A stretch of DNA of 12,849 nucleotides, from contig CAKOGP040001944.1 of the NCBI GenBank assembly GCA_933822405.4, forward strand, positions 1 to 12,849. The letters are read 5' to 3'. This DNA comes from Cylindrotheca closterium (Eukaryota; Bacillariophyta; Bacillariophyceae; Bacillariales; Bacillariaceae). The position numbers and the translations under genes are program-made. Below are positions 7,107 to 12,849 of this stretch, piece by piece (the first letter of the stretch is position 1; each line of letters opens with the position of its first letter). The notes below the pieces were generated by a model. It worked only from the letters and a program-made list of their open reading frames with translations, made no database searches and was not told the DNA's origin.

Positions 7107-8205
7107 AAAAACAATAGTCAATAAGGGGAACTGTCGATAATTTAACGAACTATGACCAAAACGCAACGATCACCGACCAAGAATGAATTTCACGAGCAGT
7201 GATGATGTCGGATCACAGATCCCCGTGCAGAAGGAGTGAGCAAGCCGGTCAGGCCCCGATTCCGGTTCAAATTCACACCAAAATGCGGAATATCCCTGCA
7301 AGTCGGATGGCGGACTGACTACCACATGTGCATTACGTCAATATGCTGTCAGTACTAATCGAAGATTTCCCGGCGCCGCCTCCATTCCTGGGCTTGAATC
7401 GCATGATGTAGTCTTTGTCTGGGACATGCCAAAAAAACCTATCATTGATTAGCTTAGTCAAAAATGGCACTCCTTCCAGAAAGAGAAAAGCAAGGCACTG
7501 TCCTTTGGTCGTGAAGACAGCAAAAAAGTCTGTCAATGATCATGATAATAATCCCTTCAGTATTACTAAACAAGTTTCATGATCATCGACAGAGTTTTTT
7601 TCTATTTTCACAATCACCGACAGACTTTGTCGTGTCTTCACGATCATCGACAGGGAACTTTCAATCTTTGCGCTGCCTCAATATGTTGTTTTGGTCACCA
7701 CTTTTGTTGTCAAACGATGGATTCTGCCGTGAAACAGCACACACAACTAAGTATACAACATGAAATACTGCGTTAAGGTTGTGGTAACAATCCTTTTACT
7801 AAGGTAATGTATGCATCTTCTCTGATCAGAGACTCTTCCAGAGAAAAAGAAAGTAGAGTAGGCTCCGACATTGACTCCAGAGCCCCAGGACAACAGGCGC
7901 AGCACAACTTGGTCTTATTTGTCACACAACAGGTTGACACCCCCTTTCAGATTCGATGGATCTCACAACCTCTCGCCTGGCCAGCAAACTGTAACCTATC
8001 ATGAAGCATCATTGCTTTGCAGCTCTCCTTCATAGGAGGCCACTCGTTTTCCGCGACTGTTTGGAATCATGACCTGCAAGTGTTTGAATTTTACCTATCC
8101 CTACCCCATTCTTTTTCGTAAAAGACCCTATAGAGCCAGCTGTTGACCAATATAATTATTCCCATTACACTTGAAAGCCTTTCCAAGACTGCCCAGACGG
8201 CAGAT
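7107..8205. other. Non-coding region with ~31-bp inverted/direct repeats
   Basis: No convincing gene is visible. The short frames at 7333-7536 (minus) and 7536-8004 (plus) mostly follow the repeats rather than look like protein. The notable content is the repeat cluster at 7417-7655. A small hairpin (CTGCC, 5-nt loop, GGCAG) at 8189-8203 sits two bases past the stop codon of the minus-strand frame that ends at 8206. Confidence 0.5.
7417..7655. repeat. Imperfect ~31-bp repeat cluster with inverted copies
   Basis: On the plus strand, cATGATCATCGACAG-like cores start at about 7578, 7609 and 7639 (spacings 31 and 30), each followed by a T-rich stretch. On the minus strand, the same pattern reads down from 7544 to 7508 (CATGATCATTGACAG, then ACTTTTTTG and later TCTTCAC) and, more diverged, from 7450 to 7417. 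The 7508-7544 and 7578-7615 copies form an imperfect inverted repeat of about 37 bp with a ~33-bp gap. Confidence 0.7.
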
Positions 8206-8940
8206 TTAAAGAATTGTTGCCAAAGTGCTGTCAATGGCATATGCACCCTTCAAAGATTCTGATGATTCGAAGAAACAAAATGACGTGTATTGTAGTAGTT
8301 CGGGGGAACCGTCAACAAGATTTTCTCCATTCTGCAAACTCAACATGTACAGACACTTTCGGACTTGTAGTGGTGCCCGTTCATCAACAAATCCATGGAT
8401 CAAACCAAAAGCCTTCCATGTGAAATGAATAATCTTTTTCAACTCAGAGCAGACGGGTTCGATCTTGTTTCTCACCGTGAAAATGCTTTCATACTCAGTA
8501 TAGACACAAAGTGAAAGCATCTCATGGCGAACACTCCTGGGCAACATGGCAACCATCCTTGCTGAATACTGGCGCATCCATTGGTCTGCCCCTGAAATAA
8601 ACGCCATTGGGGAATCCGGACCCTCGCGCACACTTTCTATTCCAGCCTGAACAAAGGTTGCTGGTGATTTTGATCCAATTGTTGAAACAAGGAGTGGTAG
8701 CAAAATCTTGACCAGACAGCTGGGCGACTTCATCTTGTCAACCAGTTCATTCTTTAGAGCAGCATGATTAGTGCCAAGACACAATAAAATAGCGTCGTCT
8801 GGCAATTGATCTTGAACCAACCCATCTACTGCTCTCTCCTGTACAACTCTATCCACATAAATACCACCCCCACTTATTCCGGACTCCAACTGGCTTGCAC
8901 CTGGCGTTGGACCTATGTAGTGCAGCGTGTGATATGCCAT
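8206..8940 (-). CDS. C-terminal unknown domain, probable last exon of the large minus-strand gene
   Basis: The frame is open to a stop at 8206. The first ATG (8940-8938) gives 244 residues. The protein-like features are a Gly-rich ESGISGGGIYVDR, then DDAILLCLGTNHAALKNELV, a hydrophobic KILLPLLVSTIG and a Cys-containing helical C-terminal half. No family is recognised. It may not be a gene of its own: a GT-AG intron at 8961-8913 would join, in correct phase, the frame encoding the Lys/Pro-rich tail upstream to this frame (…QAWK-G-PTPGASQLESG…). If so, the exon is 8912-8206 and the domain is the C-terminus of the methyltransferase-like protein. A separate short gene starting at 8940 is the alternative. 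Confidence 0.55.
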   Translation of the reverse strand: MAYHTLHYIGPTPGASQLESGISGGGIYVDRVVQERAVDGLVQDQLPDDAILLCLGTNHAALKNELVDKMKSPSCLVKILLPLLVSTIGSKSPATFVQAGIESVREGPDSPMAFISGADQWMRQYSARMVAMLPRSVRHEMLSLCVYTEYESIFTVRNKIEPVCSELKKIIHFTWKAFGLIHGFVDERAPLQVRKCLYMLSLQNGENLVDGSPELLQYTSFCFFESSESLKGAYAIDSTLATIL

Positions 8941-8961
8941 GCACCCCCGCTCAAAATTCAC
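8913..8961 (-). other. Candidate 49-nt intron
   Basis: On the minus strand, AAGG/GTGAAT is a plausible donor and CACTACATAG/GT a plausible acceptor. Removing it joins phase 1 to phase 1, creating GGT (Gly) across the junction and bypassing the TGA at 8953-8951 that otherwise ends the upstream frame. It depends on the upstream frame being the one restored past the one-base deletion near 9110, so it is a hypothesis. Confidence 0.4.
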
Positions 8962-9005
8962 CCTTCCATGCCTGCATTTTGTTGAATTGTTCCTTTTGAA
9001 GTGTT

Positions 9006-9305
9006 GCTGGTGACTCCAGGACAGTTGGTGACTCGGACGCAGTTGGCGGCTTGGGGGCAGTTGGTGGCTTCATTGGCGTCTTTGGCTGCTTCGTCGTCTT
9101 TGGCTTCTTGCTGCCGTCTCTTCCTGGGCCGAGGCAGTTGGTGGCTTGGGGGCAGCTGGTGACTCTGGGGTAGCTGGGGCAGCTGGTGACTCCAGGGCAG
9201 TTGGTGACTCGGACGCAGTTGGCAGCTTAGGGGCAGTTGGTGGCTTCATTGGCGTCTTTGGCTGCTTCGTCGTCTTTGGCTTCTTGGCTGCTGTCTCTTC
9301 CTGGG
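9006..9305 (-). repeat. Tandemly duplicated coding segment with a 1-base deletion
   Basis: Two near-identical blocks, 9182-9305 and 9006-9128, lie 177 bases apart by ancestral register (59 codons, in frame). Both encode a Lys/Pro/Thr-rich tail (ETAAKKPKTTKQPKTPMKPP and what follows). In the downstream-coding copy one G is missing at about 9110 (CTTCTTGCTG against CTTCTTGGCTG), which shifts the frame and leads to a stop at 9072-9070. The block is itself made of smaller Pro-Thr/Ser-Ala repeats. Confidence 0.85.
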
Positions 9306-10335
9306 TTGTGCGTTTGGTTGCCTGGGTATTGATGCTTGTGCCTAACATCTTTTTTGCTGACGTTTTGGAAAATGGGTCAGATGGATGTTGGGCGCCATCA
9401 CCCTTGATATCCAACTCCATCTCAAAACCATTTTCATCTGGATTCGATGTCGCCAATTCAGCATCTCTTTTCCCTGCTGGTGGGAGCATCTCAGGGGCAG
9501 CCGGTTGGTGATCTGTGGTTGATTGAAATCGATTTATAGTGAATAGCCCGGCGTTTTCCTTTGTACTGACAATGGATATCTTGAGATGAGATTCAATTGA
9601 GGAGTTGCCGGAAGATTTCAAGAAGCATGGAGGGACAGCATTGGTCGCATTCCAGAGCCAGTGTTCGGAGCCAAGCTTGAAGTCTTCCACCTTGAGCCTG
9701 GCCTCTCTGAACGTATCATCTGCACCCACTTCCCCAGTCCAATCTTCTTTGTGTTTGAGCATATACAGTGCTCCACCGGGACTAAGCAACTTGGCCAGCT
9801 CACAAATAGTACTGGTCCAGGCGTTTATTGTTTGCCCAATGAAGTAATCAAAGCAGATTTGATCAAAGCCATTCAATCCGTAAGATTTCAACATGTCTCT
9901 GGCTCTTTCCACAAGAATATGGACGTCCTTGGCGTTCGACTCTTTGTGGAGATGAGGATGAAATCCATATGGGTGGTTGTTTAAGCATTTGTCGTCCGAA
10001 ATGGTAAAAACATGAACATTTGGCGTCTCATGTAGCTTACTCAGCCGTACCCAGTCGCAAAGTTCCTTGTCGGACAGATTGCATCCGAATATAACTTCTG
10101 ACTTCTCATCTTTGGCGGTCTGAAAGGGAAAAGGAGGAATCGCTAGGGTTGTCATTCCAATAGCTAGGACCATTTTTGGTGGACATCCCAAGAGGCTATT
10201 TATCCTCATGTTCGCGATGACGCTGACATGGTTCTTGACTTGGATGCCATCAAAATCGTGATCGAAGTTGTACCGCCCGCTCTCAAGGAGGAGAGTCATT
10301 GATTGTAGAGTCCTTTGAAATTGGCTCGGGGTCAA
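9070..10335 (-). CDS. Class I methyltransferase-like domain with Lys/Pro/Ala-rich tail
   Basis: The frame opens just after a stop near 10397 and closes at 9070-9072. The first ATG within it is 10299-10297, but it probably continues an upstream exon rather than starting a protein. Residues from about 50 on follow the order of a Rossmann-type methyltransferase: PPKMVLAIGMTTLAIPPF (motif I position, though it lacks the usual GxGxG), EVIFGCNLSDKELCDWVRL (motif II-like), NVHVFTISDD (motif III-like), GFDQICFDYFIGQ (motif IV region) and CELAKLLSPGGALYML (a typical post-motif-IV LxPGG). The missing glycine motif suggests a diverged or inactive cofactor site. From ~residue 300 comes a Lys/Thr/Pro/Ala-rich tail like a flexible DNA- or chromatin-binding linker, cut short by the one-base deletion near 9110; with that base the frame would run to 8951. 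The target is unknown. Confidence 0.6.
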   Translation of the reverse strand: MTPSQFQRTLQSMTLLLESGRYNFDHDFDGIQVKNHVSVIANMRINSLLGCPPKMVLAIGMTTLAIPPFPFQTAKDEKSEVIFGCNLSDKELCDWVRLSKLHETPNVHVFTISDDKCLNNHPYGFHPHLHKESNAKDVHILVERARDMLKSYGLNGFDQICFDYFIGQTINAWTSTICELAKLLSPGGALYMLKHKEDWTGEVGADDTFREARLKVEDFKLGSEHWLWNATNAVPPCFLKSSGNSSIESHLKISIVSTKENAGLFTINRFQSTTDHQPAAPEMLPPAGKRDAELATSNPDENGFEMELDIKGDGAQHPSDPFSKTSAKKMLGTSINTQATKRTTQEETAAKKPKTTKQPKTPMKPPTAPKLPTASESPTALESPAAPATPESPAAPKPPTASAQEETAARSQRRRSSQRRQ

Positions 10336-10624
10336 TCCAAAGTGGTTTGTTCTTGCCTTGGTTTTGGTCTTTGCCTTGGATTTCCAATCCCCATTTTGTC
10401 AGTGCCCAGAATAGAATGCTGCCAAGCCGGTGGTCAAGGATGAGCTTGGTATATATGTCCCCGTTGCTTCTGGGATTGGGTTGCCTATCATTTCTTACGC
10501 TCCAGATGTAATAGGTCATGAGTGTTGGGGTTACAAAGTTGATGATGCTGTTCAGATACAAATCGAGGCTTTCAAGCTTTTTTAAGGACACATCTGTGAT
10601 TTCTTTTGTCAGTTCAGGGAATAT
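10283..10624 (-). CDS. Middle exon linking the GGRHRL and methyltransferase-like parts
   Basis: This frame, open from upstream of 10624 to a TGA at 10283-10285, has good protein character (IFPELTKEITDVSLKKLESL, NSIINFVTPTLMTYYIW, GDIYTKLILDHRLGSILFWA). It lies one frame away from both neighbours, which share a frame with each other. It joins the upstream exon in phase if the 44-nt intron at 10668-10625 is removed, or if one base was lost in the A-run at 10647-10652. It must then switch into the methyltransferase frame. The only GT in the right stretch is a GTAAG donor at 10498, with a CTGAC branch-like site and an AG at 10375 (124 nt, phase correct). That splice would discard the very protein-like 10498-10397 part, so a frameshift there is equally possible. 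Confidence 0.55.
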   Translation of the reverse strand: MFPELTKEITDVSLKKLESLDLYLNSIINFVTPTLMTYYIWSVRNDRQPNPRSNGDIYTKLILDHRLGSILFWALTKWGLEIQGKDQNQGKNKPLWIDPEPISKDSTINDSPP

Positions 10625-10668
10625 CTTAGCAAAGCTTGTGGAATTTAAAAAATAAGCATGGTTGTAAC
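10625..10668 (-). other. Candidate 44-nt intron
   Basis: On the minus strand, the stretch starts GTTACAACC, has a T-rich tract (TTATTTTTTAAATTCC) and ends GCTAAG. Removing it joins Pro to Ile in phase 0 (…NEP-IFPELTK…) and bypasses the TAA at 10647-10645. The alternative is a single-base loss in the homopolymer at 10647-10652, which also restores the frame. Both give the same downstream protein. Confidence 0.45.
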
Positions 10669-11922
10669 AGGCTCATTTGTTTCTCGTGCTGGAAACATAT
10701 ATTTGCCTTTGGACAGAAACTTCATGAAAGAGTTCCACAGCTTCTTGTTCCGCTTTCTACTGTCAAGTGCAATGTCAAGAAGACTGCTTTTACTTCCTGG
10801 TACAGCCTTTGTCAGTTCTCTGTATGCTTCATTTGACTTCAGACACATGATTGTTGCATCCCAAAAGAGTTTCATAGCATCTGGGCCTTTCTTCAAAGCA
10901 TCCAGATTTGATCTCTTCTGGCAATTCCCCAAAACGTCAATCATAAAGTTACCAAGATTTATGGGGATTGTATGCTTAGTTTGGTCCTGTAGTTGGAGAC
11001 TGAAACTGCGCAAAAGGCCTCCATCTCTTCCCACCACAATTTGTATCGGAGCTTTGTACCAAATTAGAGTATTTGGAAGTTTTGCTTCTAGGCATTTGAG
11101 TGTGCTGCCATTGGTGGTGGCTTTCCAACCAAGAAGAAGATGACACACCGTGAAAAGCCGGTGCCGGCCTCCAATTGCTGCAAAAGACGGCAATTCCAAA
11201 CCAACCCAAAGGACCTTTGCTATGAAAACAAGATCATGAATGCACTCCCAATTAAGTGCTCCAGTAGACCAATGATCAATTGGCGAAAGTTCCAACAGCT
11301 TGGCAACAAATTTTTGGATACTTTCTTTGGTGGTGAGGCCTTTATACTCTTCGAATTCTCCTTTGGTTGCATATGGCACCAGAGCGAATTCGTGGTCCTC
11401 TTGTTCCTTTGTTCCTTGATTTCCCAAATAGAAAGACAGCAAACTTTTGTGCTTGTGCTCGTCAAACATCCCAGATATCGCATTACGGTCTATTCCTCGG
11501 GCATTCCAATTGGGCTGTGCTCCAATCTGAAATGAAAATGCTCCCTTCTCATCTTTGTGAATAACCAAGGCTTGTGACACCATCGCCAACAGGATGCTAG
11601 AAATCGTGCCATATGAAGACGCAACAGCGATGTTTTTGGTCGTCACTGGTGTCTCCTCCCGCCCAGTATCTAGCTTATGCAACCTGAAACAACCCTTTGT
11701 GTCTTCATCTGCCATCATAGCATAGCGATTCACGGTAATGCATTCAACTGCAGCCTGGGCGTCAATCAAATTGGGGATTTTCACGTTGGCGCTGTCATTT
11801 TTGGAAGCATTATGTTGACTTGGAGGAGGATAGAGGATCTCGTTTCCAACATTTTCAACATTAACACCATACTTGGAACAAAAGAGACCCAAGATTTCCT
11901 TCCTGCTACTAATTGGTTCCAT
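10669..11922 (-). CDS. GGRHRL-motif protein region (DGQHR/ParB-like?), first exon
   Basis: The frame is open from upstream of 11964 and stops at 10645 if unspliced. I choose the ATG at 11922 (A at -3, G at +4); an ATG at 11964 is also possible. It gives about 418 residues to the candidate donor at 10668. Around residue 255 is LELPSFAAIGGRHRLFTV, a strand followed by (D/G)G-x-HRL and a helix, as in DGQHR and ParB-like proteins that read or cut DNA. A PIQIVV strand, a second hydrophobic strand and the helix NLGNFMIDVLGNC follow, in the order expected for that fold. The N-terminal ~200 residues are unrecognised. The final ~100 are helical and basic (LDSRKRNKKLWNSFMKFL). The family call rests on one motif. 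It reads divergently from the Tudor-like gene at 12141. Confidence 0.6.
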
Positions 11923-12140
11923 CGTTTTGTTGTGGAGTGTTGATGGCGGTGGTGAGCAAAACATGTGGAGTGTTGAAGGGACCTGGAGCAAATGGGTGTT
12001 GGAATGAATTCCAATACCCCCCCCGTTGGTGCTTACGGCACGCAAAACCCGGCGCGCCTTGCAGCGCTGCTTTGGTACTCATTGCATTTCTAACAATTGC
12101 AGCTCATGTGAAGTCATTCTAAAGAATACTGCTATCTGCT
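11923..12140. promoter_or_regulatory. Divergent intergenic region, likely bidirectional promoter
   Basis: These 218 bases separate the minus-strand start at 11922 from the plus-strand start at 12141. They contain a GC-rich core (CCCGGCGCGCCTTGCAGCGC, about 12048-12067), a C8 run at about 12017-12024 and a 13-bp direct repeat TGTGGAGTGTTGA at 11931 and 11964. No TATA box is evident. The role is inferred from position. Confidence 0.4.
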
Positions 12141-12849
12141 ATGCCTGTTTTCAAAGAGGGTGACAAGGTGACCTATAGGACGAGTACTGCACATGTTGGG
12201 ACTGTGTTGGAAGTCAAGACGGACGGTGATGTACTTGTAAAGTGGGAAAACAACGACACATGGCAAGAGGCATCCAATCTTCATATTGTCCACAACGATC
12301 CACTATCAACTCCAGCACTCTCTTTTCGACATAAACGACCGCGTATAACACCACCAGCAGTAGAATCTCATACCAACGCTACAGGTGCTGGAGGGTCAAA
12401 TCACAATGAGACGAGCAACCCACCAGTGACAAACATTTCGTTTACTGCTGGTGACTCTTCGCCACATCTATCTTCACGACAACTACTTCCAGAGGGCTAT
12501 ATGCCAAAAGTGCGTCATGCATTAGCCTCATCCTCGTCCTCTTCCTCAAGCAGCAGTGGTGCCTTGGCCACCCAACTTGATGTCTCCTCATCCTCTAGTA
12601 CTGGTAGCTCTTCGACTTCTTTGGTCTCGAGCAGTGATTCATCAGGCTCCGAATCCACTGCTATGGCACCAGCAGCAGGGAGCTATGTGCCACGACGACG
12701 CAGTGAATTCGACTCGTCCTCAAGCAGTGATGACTCTTCAGACCCACATTCTTCTCCAGCCCAGACGGCAACAAGCCCAGATGGCAACGACAGGCCAGAA
12801 AATGACGCCGAAGGAATGGGGGCCATAAATGACCCGGATCTGCAACGAC
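12141..12849 (+). CDS. Tudor-like, serine-rich nuclear-type protein, 3' end missing
   Basis: The frame runs unbroken for 236 codons from the ATG at 12141 to the window edge. An in-frame TAA at 12120-12122 and a purine at -3 support this start. Residues ~4-52 (EGDKVTYRTSTAHVGTVLEV, then GDVLVKWENNDTWQEASNLH) have the strand pattern and closing Trp/acid motif of a small SH3-like barrel of the Tudor/KOW kind, which typically binds modified histone tails, RNA or DNA-associated proteins. A basic RHKRPR follows at ~63-68. The rest is low-complexity Ser/Pro/Thr with acidic Ser-Asp clusters (EFDSSSSSDDSSD) that look like CK2-type phosphorylation sites. The 218-bp divergent spacing suggests possible co-expression with the GGRHRL/methyltransferase-like gene. 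Such N-termini also occur in mobile-element proteins, so the missing C-terminus matters. Confidence 0.75.
   Translation, partial: MPVFKEGDKVTYRTSTAHVGTVLEVKTDGDVLVKWENNDTWQEASNLHIVHNDPLSTPALSFRHKRPRITPPAVESHTNATGAGGSNHNETSNPPVTNISFTAGDSSPHLSSRQLLPEGYMPKVRHALASSSSSSSSSSGALATQLDVSSSSSTGSSSTSLVSSSDSSGSESTAMAPAAGSYVPRRRSEFDSSSSSDDSSDPHSSPAQTATSPDGNDRPENDAEGMGAINDPDLQR

Noticed and set aside
7215..7290. tRNA-like GGTTCAAAT sequence
   Set aside because: The flanking bases do not form a T stem, and no acceptor or anticodon arm could be drawn.
8189..8203. Hairpin CTGCC-loop-GGCAG past the stop at 8206
   Set aside because: Only 5-bp arms with no T-tract; in a eukaryote it is not a terminator of the bacterial type, so it may be chance.
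9146..9511. Plus-strand Gly/Val/Ala-rich frame
   Set aside because: Antisense shadow of the Pro/Ala-rich tail; the minus frame continues a structured domain.

Overview
The window looks like accessory, repeat-rich DNA from a microbial eukaryote. A stramenopile alga, most likely a diatom, is my best guess. The grounds are a long intronless reading frame with a eukaryotic-type kinase domain that carries an HLDVRPGN catalytic loop and a DWG motif, two remnants that look like the N-terminal half of a DDE (PIF/Harbinger-like, DDE_Tnp_4) transposase, a Tudor-like plus serine-rich protein, and candidate short GT-AG introns. There are no bacterial operon features, rRNA or convincing tRNA. The taxonomic call is inference.

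Layout. 1-266 (minus): the start or an internal exon of a lysine/glutamate-rich coiled-coil protein running off the left edge. 466-783 (minus): a possible small coding exon, whose 5' end runs into an exact 20-bp tandem array of palindromes (750-890). 891-1787: no convincing gene. 1840-1960: palindrome-rich GTAC/CACGTG sequence, probably promoter or 5' UTR of the next gene. 2031-4592 (plus): the best gene of the window, an 853-residue protein with a coiled coil built from 14-residue repeats, a possible PD-(D/E)XK-like segment and a C-terminal protein kinase domain. 4593-5280: non-coding, with one nested inverted repeat.

5284-7106 is a mobile-element graveyard. Two related, broken transposase N-terminal fragments (5549-6007 and 6338-6665) are bracketed by three same-orientation modules of a 31-bp repeat with a perfect internal palindrome. 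A minus-strand ORF with an acidic, then basic tail (6058-6483) sits between the fragments. 7111-8205 carries no convincing gene but holds inverted and direct copies of another ~31-bp sequence.

8206-11964 (minus) is a set of co-linear reading frames that probably form one large multi-domain gene or its decayed copy: an N-terminal region with a GGRHRL motif like DGQHR/ParB-like proteins, a linker, a class I methyltransferase-like domain, a Lys/Pro/Ala-rich tail containing a partly duplicated segment, and an unrecognised C-terminal domain. The frames are joined by two candidate short introns (44 and 49 nt), one unresolved frame switch, and a one-base frameshift inside the duplication. Across a 218-bp divergent intergenic region, 12141-12849 (plus) begins a Tudor-like, serine-rich protein that runs off the right edge.
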